Positions 7,088 through 14,255 are shown, numbered from the stretch's first letter. The stretch: 27,513 nucleotides of DNA from BB31 sp964582525 (GCA_964582525.1 CAZOSP010000046.1:1-27513); one strand, 5' to 3'. Numbers and translations are program-made. The notes: generated from the sequence alone by a model not told the origin.

Positions 7088-7546
7088 TTAGTCTTCACGT
7101 TTGCATTCGCCTTCAATGGTTGAGGGGGGATGCGGGGTTGGAGGTTTGGGTGGGGATGAGGCGGTACGGGAACGCGCTTGTTGAGCGGCTGCCTGCTGCA
7201 TACGATGGCTTAAATAGCCGGCTAATATCTGCCGCGTCCAAGGGAGTAGGCAGATAAAACCTAGTGCATCAGTGAAAAAGCCTGGGGTGAGTAATAAAAT
7301 ACCGCCTACTAATAACATCAAGCCTTCTATCAATATCTGTGCGGGTATTTCGTTTTGCTGTAATTGGTTTTGTAGGCGTTGTAAAGTGACTATGCTTTGT
7401 TGGCGCAGCATGATCATGCCGATGATGGCGGTGAGAATAATCAGTCCTAGGGTCGGCAATACGCCGATTTTTTGCCCTACGGCTAATAGCAGATAAATTT
7501 CAATAATGGGGAGCGTGATAAAGAGGAATAATATCAGTGAAAACAT
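7088..7546 (-). CDS. fxsA: FxsA family membrane protein
   Basis: I chose ATG 7546, giving 152 residues. A longer frame using TTG at 7591 would begin inside the upstream terminator and add a polar leader. The protein starts MFSLILFLFITLPIIEIYLL and has three to four hydrophobic segments (about 3-20, 25-46, 68-88, and a shorter one near 90-103), with the family-typical PIIEIYLL, LILTAIIGMIMLRQQ and LLLTPGFFTDALGFICLLP words. FxsA-type inner-membrane proteins are widespread; the E. coli member affects phage T7 exclusion when overproduced, and the cellular role is otherwise unclear. The C-terminal 40 residues are a polar, proline-rich tail (PPKPPTPHPPS) ending in charged residues. It is not in an operon with the upstream roadblock gene because a terminator separates them. 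Confidence 0.88.
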   Translation of the reverse strand: MFSLILFLFITLPIIEIYLLLAVGQKIGVLPTLGLIILTAIIGMIMLRQQSIVTLQRLQNQLQQNEIPAQILIEGLMLLVGGILLLTPGFFTDALGFICLLPWTRQILAGYLSHRMQQAAAQQARSRTASSPPKPPTPHPPSTIEGECKRED

Positions 7547-7592
7547 GGTTACTCGCTTACTAAACGCTTTGGCATACTTTGAGTAGATCAAT

Positions 7593-7625
7593 AAAAAAGC
7601 CGATCTAATGGAGGACAGATCGGCT
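7593..7625 (-). terminator. Rho-independent terminator of the roadblock gene
   Basis: On the minus strand AGCCGATCT (7625-7617) and AGATCGGCT (7606-7598) form a perfect 9-bp stem around a 10-nt loop, immediately followed by a run of T (TTTTT). It lies between the roadblock gene and fxsA, so fxsA needs its own promoter. Confidence 0.85.
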
Positions 7626-7703
7626 CGTGAGCGTCCAGCCTTTAGATAAACCTGTGGGGTTTTAAAAAGGTGGAATGCGCTGACAAAGAAAGCACATCAG
7701 TTT

Positions 7704-7740
7704 TAGGAATGATGCGCTTCGTATCTCACCGCATCCTACC
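7704..7740. repeat. REP-like imperfect palindrome
   Basis: TAGGAATGATGCG and CGCATCCTACC are inverted arms around CTTCGTATCTCAC. The layout (GTAGG/CCTAC ends and a central CGCTTCG) is like the 43-bp repeat found twice inside the giant membrane protein gene, though the arms differ in sequence. Confidence 0.5.
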
Positions 7741-7775
7741 GGAGTTGCTCGGCTTTGTGTTGAGCAGAAACGCAA

Positions 7776-8183
7776 TTATGGGCAGAGGGGTGCGATTTTG
7801 TTGAGTGCTTGACGGACAGCGACCCAACCCATGCCTAAATTGACTTTTTTGCTGGTGATGAGAACGACTAAGGCGTTGGGTTTGTCAGGCACAACTGCCA
7901 TAAAGTGAAAGGTGTTTTCGGTGGTCATTTGTACTTCGTTAATCAGGTGTGTTTTGTTGTTGCCGCGCATGTTGGAAATCATGTCTTCTACCGCTGCCAC
8001 ATTTTTTCCGCGAAACATGTCAACGGCAGCAGCGGCTACCGCATCTAGGTAAGATTGGGTGAAGTAGGGAATGTTGTGCGCTACCCCTAGCAATAAACCG
8101 CTTTCTAAATCGACAACGGCACATCCTAGTGCGGAATCGACTTGTTTTACTACATCGGCACAAATTGAGTTAATGTCAGCCAT
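7776..8183 (-). CDS. Stand-alone roadblock/LC7 domain protein
   Basis: The whole 135-residue protein is one roadblock/LC7-type domain: an N-terminal helix (DINSICADVVKQVD), a first strand pair (GCAVVDLESGLLLG), a central helix (YLDAVAAAAVDMFRG), then strands and a last helix (MGWVAVRQALNKIAP). AGGAG lies 9 bases before the ATG. Bacterial roadblock proteins such as MglB pair with small Ras-like GTPases and act in polarity and gliding, and many bacteria carry orphan versions whose partners are unknown. No GTPase gene is next to it, so the partner is not shown here. The gene is monocistronic, closed by the terminator at 7593-7625. A shared repeat word (8227-8255) lies just upstream. Confidence 0.82.
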   Translation of the reverse strand: MADINSICADVVKQVDSALGCAVVDLESGLLLGVAHNIPYFTQSYLDAVAAAAVDMFRGKNVAAVEDMISNMRGNNKTHLINEVQMTTENTFHFMAVVPDKPNALVVLITSKKVNLGMGWVAVRQALNKIAPLCP

Positions 8184-8226
8184 ACTGTCAGTCTCCTGTT
8201 GAGATTGTTGAAAAAATTTGTTAATT

Positions 8227-8255
8227 ACTCACATTACGCGGTTGGTGTTTTTTGG
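8227..8255 (+). repeat. Dispersed ACTCAC-TTACGCGGTTG repeat, copy B
   Basis: ACTCACATTACGCGGTTG followed by GTGTTTTTTGG. The same word occurs at 9521-9550 (one or two differences in the core) and inverted at 275-303. All three lie in spacers next to gene ends, which suggests a short dispersed element. Confidence 0.6.
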
Positions 8256-8392
8256 CTCAAAACCTGACTCCACTCGACACCCGTAAAAGAAGCTTTTGCG
8301 TAATATTAGTCAATCACGCATAAAAAGTACCAAAGCGTGTGCTTACTGTACTGGAATTTGCGCTGAAATCCAATGTCATTACTGGGGCAAGA

Positions 8393-9433
8393 TCAAGGCA
8401 ACAGTGCAATATGCTGCAAGCCGGTATTTTCTGCCAGAGCCAGCATGATATTCATATTCTGCACCGCCTGTCCCGCGGCACCTTTGACGAGGTTATCAAT
8501 AACGGCTAATACGACTACTGTATCGCCGTCTTGCGGACGATAAACTGCCAGACGACAATCATTATTGCCGCGCACTGTGCGAGTTTCGGGGTGCGAACCG
8601 GCGGGCAGCACATCAACAAAATATTCATTGCGATAACGCTGTTCAAATAATGCCTGTAGTTCTTCTTGCTGGGTGTTATTTTTTAACCGCGCATAGAGGG
8701 TTGCATGGATGCCACGAATGGTCGGCAGCAAATGCGGCACAAAGGTTAATGCGACTGGGGCTTGGTTGAGCGCGCTTAAGCCTTGCTTGATCTCCGGCAA
8801 ATGCCGATGTCCATCGGCTTTGTACGCCTTAAAATTGTCGCTGGCTTCGCCCAGCAGGGTGGCTACGCTTGCTTTACGTCCGGCGCCGCTGACACCCGAT
8901 TTGACATCGGCAATTAAACTATCGGTGGCTATCAAGCCCGCCTCTATCAAAGGCGCGAAGCCTAACTGCACGGCGGTTGGGTAACAGCCCGGATTGGCTA
9001 CCAAACGCGCTTTGGCAATCTCTTTTCGGTGCAGTTCCGGCAAACCATAAACGGCTTCTTGCAAAAGGTCAGGGCAGGCGTGCGGCATACCATACCATTG
9101 CTCCCATAGTTGTCCATCGCGCAAGCGAAAATCAGCCGCTAAATCAATGACTTTAACGCCCGCTGCTAACAATTCAGGAACCGCTTGCATCGCTGTTCCG
9201 TTGGGCGTGGCATAAAACACCAGATCACAGTGGCTTAAAGCGTTGACATCCGGTGCAGAAAAAGCTAAATCCACATGTCCGCGCAGATTAGGAAACATCG
9301 CATCGACCCGCATACCTGCGTCAGAACGTGAGGTAATCACTTGTAATCGTGCTTGTGGATGTGTTGCCAATAAACGCAGTAATTCAACACCCGTATAGCC
9401 TGTTCCGCCAACAATACCGATTTTTATAGACAT
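8393..9433 (-). CDS. argC: N-acetyl-gamma-glutamyl-phosphate reductase
   Basis: ArgC reduces N-acetyl-glutamyl phosphate to the semialdehyde with NADPH, the third step of arginine synthesis. I chose ATG 9433 (346 residues, the family's usual size) over TTG 9454, because the protein then begins directly with the NADP-binding strand MSIKIGIVGGTGYTGVELLR. The catalytic cysteine is Cys150 in LVANPGCYPTAVQLG, and the downstream HRHLPEIKQ segment carries the active-site His. ADFRLRD and KSGVSGAGRKA are further family signatures. No other arg gene is adjacent. The minus-strand roadblock gene lies 209 bp downstream with a repeat word between them. Confidence 0.96.
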   Translation of the reverse strand: MSIKIGIVGGTGYTGVELLRLLATHPQARLQVITSRSDAGMRVDAMFPNLRGHVDLAFSAPDVNALSHCDLVFYATPNGTAMQAVPELLAAGVKVIDLAADFRLRDGQLWEQWYGMPHACPDLLQEAVYGLPELHRKEIAKARLVANPGCYPTAVQLGFAPLIEAGLIATDSLIADVKSGVSGAGRKASVATLLGEASDNFKAYKADGHRHLPEIKQGLSALNQAPVALTFVPHLLPTIRGIHATLYARLKNNTQQEELQALFEQRYRNEYFVDVLPAGSHPETRTVRGNNDCRLAVYRPQDGDTVVVLAVIDNLVKGAAGQAVQNMNIMLALAENTGLQHIALLP

Positions 9434-9520
9434 AATGTACTCGTCACTCAGCAAATGAAACCCAGCATTATACTCATACCCGCCAGAAACTGCATTTTTT
9501 GCTTTACTAAGTTTTACTTA

Positions 9521-9550
9521 ACTCACGTTACGCGGTTGATGTTTTTTGCT
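9521..9550 (+). repeat. Dispersed ACTCAC-TTACGCGGTTG repeat, copy C
   Basis: ACTCACGTTACGCGGTTG then ATGTTTTTTGCTG, nearly the same as 8227-8255 in the same orientation. An inverted copy is at 275-303 between the Rpn fragment and gspM. Confidence 0.6.
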
Positions 9551-9753
9551 GCAAAATATCGCTTAGGGATAGGCATTCAATAATACCCGAAACTCAAACC
9601 TTCTGGGTTTTCAAAACCTAGCCCATCTTTAACACCCCACCCCCAAATTTTCCCCTATAACCACTCCAAACCCTGCATTCTTTCGTTTCAAATCGCCGAA
9701 AATCCGATTGTAGTGCCATAATATTTTGGCGGGTGTCTTAAGGAGACAAATTC

Positions 9754-9849
9754 ATGCTAAAGATTTTTGCAAAAACAAAAAACAGTCTTTGCACAACATC
9801 GGTATATAATGTGCGTGATTTTGGCTACCTCTTAAGGAAAAGACAGTGA
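9754..9849 (+). CDS. 31-residue ORF overlapping the typA start
   Basis: AAGGAG (9740-9745) lies 8 bases before ATG 9754, an ideal ribosome site. The basic peptide starts MLKIFAKTKNSLCTTS and ends LLRKRQ, and its TGA (9847-9849) overlaps the GTG start of typA in a GTGA junction. That arrangement allows translational coupling or a regulatory leader. Against it, a TATAAT lies inside the frame (9805-9810), which would make most typA transcripts start downstream, and the peptide matches no family I know. Confidence 0.35.
   Translation: MLKIFAKTKNSLCTTSVYNVRDFGYLLRKRQ
9805..9810 (+). promoter_or_regulatory. TATAAT -10-like box upstream of typA
   Basis: TATAAT ends 35 bp before the typA GTG. The only good -35 word (TTGCAC, 9789-9794) is 10 bp away, too close for sigma70, and the hexamer at the normal distance (ACAGTC) is poor. 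The box is therefore suggestive only. Confidence 0.35.
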
Positions 9850-11663
9850 TTAATAAATTGCGCAATATCGCAATCATCGCCCACGTTGACCATGGCAAAA
9901 CCACGCTGGTTGACAAATTGCTTGAACAATCAGGTACTTTGGGCGCACGCGCCGAACCCGCCGAGCGCGTGATGGATTCTAATGCGTTAGAAAAAGAGCG
10001 CGGCATTACCATTTTGGCAAAAAACACTTCGCTGCGTTGGCAGGATTACCGCATCAATATTGTGGATACACCCGGACATGCCGATTTTGGCGGCGAAGTC
10101 GAGCGCGTTTTGAGCATGGTCGACTCCGTGCTGCTGCTGGTTGATGCGGTCGAAGGACCCATGCCGCAAACCCGTTTTGTCACCCAAAAAGCCCTAGCAC
10201 GCGGGCTTGAGCCGATTGTTGTGATTAACAAAATTGACCGCGACGGCGCACGTCCAGATTGGGTTTTAGATCAAACATTCGATTTATTTGACCGCTTAGG
10301 CGCAAATGACAAACAGCTTGATTTTCCCATAGTTTATGCTTCCGGCTTAAACGGTTATGCCAGCCTTCATGCCGATGTGCGCGATGGCAATATGGACCCG
10401 CTGTTTGAAACCATTATTAATCACGTTCACGCACCCAATGTCGATCCAGACGCTGCTTTTCAGATGCAAGTCAGTGCCTTAGATTATTCTAACTATGTTG
10501 GTGTCATCGGCATTGGACGCATCAATCGCGGACGTATTAAAAGCAACTCGGCGGTTACTATTGTCGATGCCAAAGGCGCGAAACGGCAGGGGCGGGTGTT
10601 ACAAATTCTTGGTTTTCATGGGCTTGAGCGGGTTGAATTTCCAGAAGCCAAAGCCGGCGACATCATTTGTTTCACCGGTATTGAGCCGCTCTATATTTCC
10701 GACACCCTTTGCGATCCCAATCATATCGAAAGCCTGCCTGCCCTAGTGGTTGATGAACCTACCGTCAGCATGATGTTTCAAGTCAATAATTCTCCCTTTG
10801 CCGGCAAAGAAGGCAAATATCTCACTTCCCGACAAATCCGCGAGCGTCTGCAAAAAGAACTGCTGCACAACGTCGCCTTGCGTGTAGAAGACACGGATGA
10901 TCCCGACAAATTCCTAGTCTCAGGACGCGGCGAACTGCATTTATCCGTACTGATTGAAAACATGCGTCGTGAAGGTTATGAACTTGGCGTGTCTCGCCCG
11001 CAAGTTATTTTCAAACAAGTTGACGGAATAAAACACGAACCTTATGAACAGCTAACGATTGATGTCGAAGAACAGCATCAAGGCACGATCATGGAGCGTC
11101 TCGGCGAGCGTAAAGCCGACTTGACCAATATGGAGCCGGACGGCAAAGGGCGTGTGCGCATGGATTTCATCATTCCGGCGCGAGGTTTGATTGGATTTCG
11201 CACCGAATTTCTCACTGCCACCTCCGGCACCGGCTTGTTGTATCATGTTTTTGACCACTACGGTGAAGCCAAACCGGGCAGCATCGGCGGTCGCAACAAC
11301 GGCGTACTGATTTCCAACGGGCAAGGCAAGGCACTGGGTTACGCGCTATTTAACTTACAAGAACGCGGACGTTTAATGCTTGGGCACGGCACAGAAGTCT
11401 ATGAAGGCATGGTTATCGGGGTTCATTCGCGCAACAACGACTTAACCGTCAACCCCTTAAAAGCCAAGCAACTGACCAATATTCGCGCCGCTGGCACGGA
11501 TGAAAACATCATGCTGACACCGCCATTAGACTTCACCTTAGAACAAGCTTTAGAGTTCATTGATGACGATGAATTGGTTGAAGTCACGCCTAAAAGTATT
11601 CGAGTGCGCAAGAAATTCTTAAAAGAACACGAGCGCAAACGCGCTTCGCGTGGAACGGAATAA
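9846..11663 (+). CDS. typA: Ribosome-associated GTPase TypA/BipA
   Basis: The 605-residue translational GTPase starts with GTG and has the full elongation-factor G domain: AHVDHGKTT (12-20), the RGITI switch I, DTPGHADFGGEVERVLSMVD for G3, and NKIDRDGARPDWV for G4. These are followed by the EF-G-like domains and the TypA-specific C-terminal domain (RGLIGFRTEFLTATSGTGL, NGVLISNGQGKALGYAL). BipA binds 70S ribosomes under stress or cold and aids late 50S assembly. AAGGA at 9835-9839 precedes the GTG, and the overlapping short ORF upstream may couple translation. The next gene, fixH, is 87 bp downstream with a hairpin between them. Confidence 0.97.
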   Translation: MINKLRNIAIIAHVDHGKTTLVDKLLEQSGTLGARAEPAERVMDSNALEKERGITILAKNTSLRWQDYRINIVDTPGHADFGGEVERVLSMVDSVLLLVDAVEGPMPQTRFVTQKALARGLEPIVVINKIDRDGARPDWVLDQTFDLFDRLGANDKQLDFPIVYASGLNGYASLHADVRDGNMDPLFETIINHVHAPNVDPDAAFQMQVSALDYSNYVGVIGIGRINRGRIKSNSAVTIVDAKGAKRQGRVLQILGFHGLERVEFPEAKAGDIICFTGIEPLYISDTLCDPNHIESLPALVVDEPTVSMMFQVNNSPFAGKEGKYLTSRQIRERLQKELLHNVALRVEDTDDPDKFLVSGRGELHLSVLIENMRREGYELGVSRPQVIFKQVDGIKHEPYEQLTIDVEEQHQGTIMERLGERKADLTNMEPDGKGRVRMDFIIPARGLIGFRTEFLTATSGTGLLYHVFDHYGEAKPGSIGGRNNGVLISNGQGKALGYALFNLQERGRLMLGHGTEVYEGMVIGVHSRNNDLTVNPLKAKQLTNIRAAGTDENIMLTPPLDFTLEQALEFIDDDELVEVTPKSIRVRKKFLKEHERKRASRGTE

Positions 11664-11687
11664 ACTAAACGCAGGGGCATGTTGAAG

Positions 11688-11713
11688 ATGCCACACGGGC
11701 AAATCTGTGGCAT
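11688..11713. repeat. Inverted repeat between typA and fixH
   Basis: ATGCCACA (11688-11695) and TGTGGCAT (11706-11713) are perfect 8-bp arms around a 10-nt loop. No T-run follows, so it is not a standard terminator. It could be an operator or an mRNA processing or stability hairpin ahead of fixH. Confidence 0.45.
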
Positions 11714-11750
11714 ACTCGCAACCCTCAAAATACCGACTTGGAGACACGCG

Positions 11751-12278
11751 ATGACAGCCGTACAAAACCCTGACAAACGCCCTTGGTTTAAAGAACCCTT
11801 CGTATGGATGGTGTTATTTTTCCCCAGCCTCGCCATAGTCGCGGGAACTTACACCCTCTTTTTAGCCGTAACAACCAGTGACGGCTTGGTCGTTGATGAT
11901 TATTACAAACAAGGCTTGGAAATTAATCGCACCCTCGAACGTGATTTTGTCGCACAAGACTATGGCTTGCAAAGCGCGCTGCAAATTAACCGCGAAAATC
12001 TCATGCTACAAGTACAGATGATGCAGGAAAACAAAGCGTATCAACTGCCTCAGCAAATCAGCTTAAATTTTCGTCACCGCACCCGCAGCGGTTTTGACCA
12101 AAGCCTGTCCTTGCAGCTTGAAGAAGGCAGTGTTTATCGTGGACAGCTTGAAAAAAACCTGCAAGCGGGTTGGTGGACTGTGCAAATGGAAGCCGATAAT
12201 TGGCGTTTGCAGGGCAGAATGCGCCACACCATGAGCGAACTCTGGTTAAGTCCGCCGATCTTGTCCAAAGACAGTTAA
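11751..12278 (+). CDS. fixH: FixH-family protein (cbb3-type oxidase assembly)
   Basis: I chose ATG 11751, with GGAG at 11740-11743, giving 175 residues; an ATG at 11679 would add a hairpin-encoded leader. The protein has one N-terminal membrane segment (about 16-40, VWMVLFFPSLAIVAGTYTLFLAV), then the family's conserved VVDDYYKQGLEINR motif (47-60) and a periplasmic beta-rich domain resembling the FixH/YtkA fold. FixH works with FixG, FixI and FixS in copper delivery and assembly of cbb3 cytochrome oxidase. None of those partners, nor the oxidase, is next to it, so the gene is detached from the usual cluster. The presence of fixH suggests microaerobic respiration by a cbb3 oxidase encoded elsewhere. 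Confidence 0.85.
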   Translation: MTAVQNPDKRPWFKEPFVWMVLFFPSLAIVAGTYTLFLAVTTSDGLVVDDYYKQGLEINRTLERDFVAQDYGLQSALQINRENLMLQVQMMQENKAYQLPQQISLNFRHRTRSGFDQSLSLQLEEGSVYRGQLEKNLQAGWWTVQMEADNWRLQGRMRHTMSELWLSPPILSKDS

Positions 12279-12363
12279 TCCCGCGCACCCACTCTCGTTC
12301 TTGCGCCTGACAGAATTCAACATCTATCAGGCTGCGCAAGCCCTGCTACACGAAATTCAAGTG

Positions 12364-12457
12364 CTATAGATTTTCAGATAATGAATGCCTGAAGCAAACC
12401 TGACAGGTCTTCAAAACCTATCAGGTTTTTGGCAATGATTTATCTGAAGCACTATAG
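12364..12457. repeat. 94-bp palindromic element with a nested CCTGACAGG repeat
   Basis: The ends are inverted: CTATAG-ATT-TTCAGATAA-TGA-ATGCC on the left, and on the reverse strand from the right CTATAG-TGC-TTCAGATAA-ATC-ATTGCC. The centre (12395-12430) is itself a palindromic word, AAACCTGACAGGT with CCTATCAGGTTTTT, which recurs in frame in the giant membrane protein gene (17909-17946). The left arm recurs at 4092-4110. The layout suggests a mobile non-autonomous hairpin element; no target duplication is obvious. Confidence 0.7.
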
Positions 12458-12499
12458 ACGCTAGACAGCGCAATATCTACACACGAGGACAACCCCGCC

Positions 12500-13468
12500 A
12501 TGAACATCATTCTCGCACAACCCCGCGGCTTTTGTGCAGGCGTTGAACGCGCTATCGATATTGTTGAGCGCGCCCTGGATTTACACGGCGATCCCGTCTA
12601 TGTCTTCCACGAAATCGTCCACAACCGCCACGTTGTCGAAGGATTACGCCAGCGCGGTGCGATTTTTGTTGAGGACATCCACGACATCCCGGCGCGTAGC
12701 ATCTGTATTTTCAGCGCGCACGGGGTGGCACGCAGCATTGTTGAGCAAGCCCAAGCACGCCAGCTTCACGCTATTGATGCCACCTGTCCGCTGGTCACTA
12801 AAGTTCACAACCAAGCCAAGCGTTATCATCAACAAGGCTTTGATGTGATTATTATTGGACACGCCGGACATCCCGAAGTCGAAGGCACTAAAGGACAAAT
12901 AAACGGGCAAGCGTGCGTGCTGTGTAGCGTCGCCGAAGTGCAAGCCCTGCAAGTTAAAGACCCCGACAAGCTGGCTTATGTCACACAAACGACCTTAAGC
13001 ATTGATGACACCCGCGCCGTCATAGATGCACTGCTGGCGCGTTTTCCCAACATTCAAGGTCCTGCTTTACAAGACATTTGCTATGCCACGCAAAACCGCC
13101 AAAATGCGGTGCGAGAACTCGCCAAAGAAATCGATTTGCTGCTGGTGGTGGGGGCGAAAAACAGCTCTAACTCTAACCGCCTCAGCGAGCTCGGCAAACA
13201 TACCGGCATCACTGCTTACCTCATTGAAGACGCGGACGATATTCAAATCCAGTGGCTCGACAGTCAGCCGCGCATCGGCATTACCGCTGGCGCGTCCGCG
13301 CCGGAAGTGCTGGTGCAAGGCGTGTTGGAGAAGTTACGCAAACTTGGCATTGAGCAGGTGCAAGAAATGCTGGGTATTGAAGAAAAAACCACTTTCAAAA
13401 TTCCTCTTGAATTAATTAATATCCCGTCTCATGTTAAAAAACGGTCGTCTTATCATCTTTTAGATTAA
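12500..13468 (+). CDS. ispH: 4-hydroxy-3-methylbut-2-enyl diphosphate reductase
   Basis: IspH (LytB) carries out the last step of the MEP isoprenoid pathway, reducing HMBPP to IPP and DMAPP with a 4Fe-4S cluster. The three cluster cysteines are present: Cys12 (PRGFCAGVERAID), Cys96 (IDATCPLVTKVH) and Cys194 (QDICYATQNRQ). The proton-donor Glu126 is in GHPEVEGT, and the substrate-binding VVGAKNSSNSNRL segment is intact. At 322 residues it is close to the E. coli enzyme. GAGGA at 12485-12489 supports the ATG. The next gene is a 2Fe-2S ferredoxin, a plausible electron partner or simply part of a shared Fe-S neighbourhood. A palindromic element lies just upstream. Confidence 0.97.
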   Translation: MNIILAQPRGFCAGVERAIDIVERALDLHGDPVYVFHEIVHNRHVVEGLRQRGAIFVEDIHDIPARSICIFSAHGVARSIVEQAQARQLHAIDATCPLVTKVHNQAKRYHQQGFDVIIIGHAGHPEVEGTKGQINGQACVLCSVAEVQALQVKDPDKLAYVTQTTLSIDDTRAVIDALLARFPNIQGPALQDICYATQNRQNAVRELAKEIDLLLVVGAKNSSNSNRLSELGKHTGITAYLIEDADDIQIQWLDSQPRIGITAGASAPEVLVQGVLEKLRKLGIEQVQEMLGIEEKTTFKIPLELINIPSHVKKRSSYHLLD

Positions 13469-13486
13469 TTAATGTCTTCCTGCCAG

Positions 13487-13520
13487 ACCTTCTTGGTTTT
13501 TGCAAGCGAGAAGGTTTTGG
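13487..13520 (+). repeat. Hairpin in the ispH-fdx spacer
   Basis: ACCTTCT (13487-13493) and AGAAGGT (13509-13515) form a 7-bp stem with a 15-nt loop, followed by TTTGG. It resembles the AAACCTTCTGGGTTTTC-type dispersed word at 9597-9620. It might weakly attenuate transcription between ispH and fdx, but the T-run is too short for a confident terminator. Confidence 0.4.
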
Positions 13521-13551
13521 ATAAAAGTGCGTCATTAAGGAGTTATCAGAA

Positions 13552-13890
13552 ATGCCACAAATTACTTTTTTACCTCATGCAGACATTTGCCCGGAAGGCA
13601 AGACAATTCAGGTTGGTTCCGGTATGAGTGTCTGCGATGCGGCGTTAGAAAATGGTATTGAACTAGAACATGCGTGCGAAAAATCTTGTGCTTGCACGAC
13701 TTGTCATGTCATTGTGCGTAAAGGCTTTAATTCTTTACTTGAAGCCAGTGAAGATGAAGAAGATTTGTTAGACAAAGCTTGGGGCTTAGAAGCTGAATCT
13801 CGTTTAGCCTGTCAAGCCATTGTGGCTGATGTAGATTTAATGGTGGAAATTCCTAAATACACCATTAATCACGCGAAAGAAAACCATTAA
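13552..13890 (+). CDS. fdx: ISC-type 2Fe-2S ferredoxin
   Basis: The 112-residue adrenodoxin-type ferredoxin has its cluster cysteines at 42, 48, 51 and 87 (HACEKSCACTTCHVIV and RLACQAIV), with the extra Cys46 also seen in E. coli Fdx. The acidic helix SEDEEDLLDKAWGLEAESRL is the docking surface for IscS and other partners. It supplies electrons to Fe-S cluster assembly on IscU. AAGGAG at 13537-13542 is a strong ribosome site. iscX follows after 24 bp, as at the end of a standard isc operon, but iscRSUA and hscBA are not upstream; ispH is there instead, so the operon tail has been separated. Confidence 0.96.
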   Translation: MPQITFLPHADICPEGKTIQVGSGMSVCDAALENGIELEHACEKSCACTTCHVIVRKGFNSLLEASEDEEDLLDKAWGLEAESRLACQAIVADVDLMVEIPKYTINHAKENH

Positions 13891-13914
13891 GCAAAAAAAT
13901 TACGGGAGGATACT

Positions 13915-14115
13915 ATGGGTTTGAAATGGACAGATGTGCAGGATATAGCAATTGAACTGAGCGAGAAATATCCCGATATTGATCCGCAGTATGTTAATTT
14001 TCCTGATATGCACCAATGGATTTGTGAACTCGAAGCATTTGATGATGATCCGCAGCGTTCTGGGGAGAAAGTTTTAGAAGCCATTCAAATGGCTTGGATT
14101 GATGAAGCGGCGTAG
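13915..14115 (+). CDS. iscX: Fe-S assembly adaptor IscX
   Basis: The 66-residue acidic protein matches IscX through its full length: MGLKWTDVQDIAIELSEKYP, then PDMHQWICELEAFDDDPQ and a C-terminal helix ending AWIDEAA. IscX binds IscS and iron and tunes the rate of cluster assembly, competing with frataxin. GGGAGG at 13904-13909 gives a strong ribosome site. It is co-transcribed with fdx and ends at the terminator 24 bp downstream. Confidence 0.96.
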   Translation: MGLKWTDVQDIAIELSEKYPDIDPQYVNFPDMHQWICELEAFDDDPQRSGEKVLEAIQMAWIDEAA

Positions 14116-14135
14116 TTGATAAGAAAAACATTAAA

Positions 14136-14159
14136 AAAACCCGCCGAAGCGGGTTTTTG
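14136..14159. terminator. Bidirectional Rho-independent terminator between iscX and groEL
   Basis: ACCCGC (14139-14144), the tetraloop CGAA and GCGGGT (14149-14154) form a tight stem flanked by an A-run on the left and T5 on the right, so it works in both directions. It ends the fdx-iscX transcript and could stop readthrough from groEL. Confidence 0.92.
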
Positions 14160-14184
14160 TTCTGAGTCTGAGAATGCTAACCTC

Positions 14185-14218
14185 CCGCACATACAGCCAC
14201 CAGAGTCTGTTTGTGCGG
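14185..14218. repeat. Hairpin between the iscX terminator and groEL
   Basis: CCGCACA-T-ACAG and CTGT-T-TGTGCGG pair over 11 bp with one T/T mismatch around a 10-nt loop. No T-run follows on either strand. It may be a 3' stability hairpin of the groESL mRNA or a fragment of a repeat. Confidence 0.45.
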
Positions 14219-14255
14219 AAGACCACTAGCTCCCAGTGCTTAAGGGCTTAAGGGC

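Larger units (their letters stand above)
9434..9845. other. Divergent spacer between argC and typA
   Basis: About 410 bp with no long gene. It holds the dispersed ACTCACGTTACGCGG word (9521-9550), an AAACCTTCTGGGTTTTCAAAACC-type palindromic word (9597-9620), a 16-bp word CCCATCTTTAACACCC (9622-9637) repeated exactly at 17102-17117, and a 31-codon frame with a good ribosome site at 9754-9849. A TATAAT at 9805-9810 may serve typA. Confidence 0.5.

Noticed and set aside
7547..7591. Longer FxsA from TTG 7591
   Set aside because: The start codon abuts the T-run of the upstream terminator, and the added residues do not match the family, which begins at the hydrophobic segment.
9434..9454. Longer ArgC from TTG 9454
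   Set aside because: ATG 9433 begins directly at the NADP-binding strand, as in homologues.
9789..9810. typA promoter with -35 TTGCAC and -10 TATAAT
   Set aside because: The spacer is only 10 bp, too short for sigma70; only the -10-like box was kept, at low confidence.
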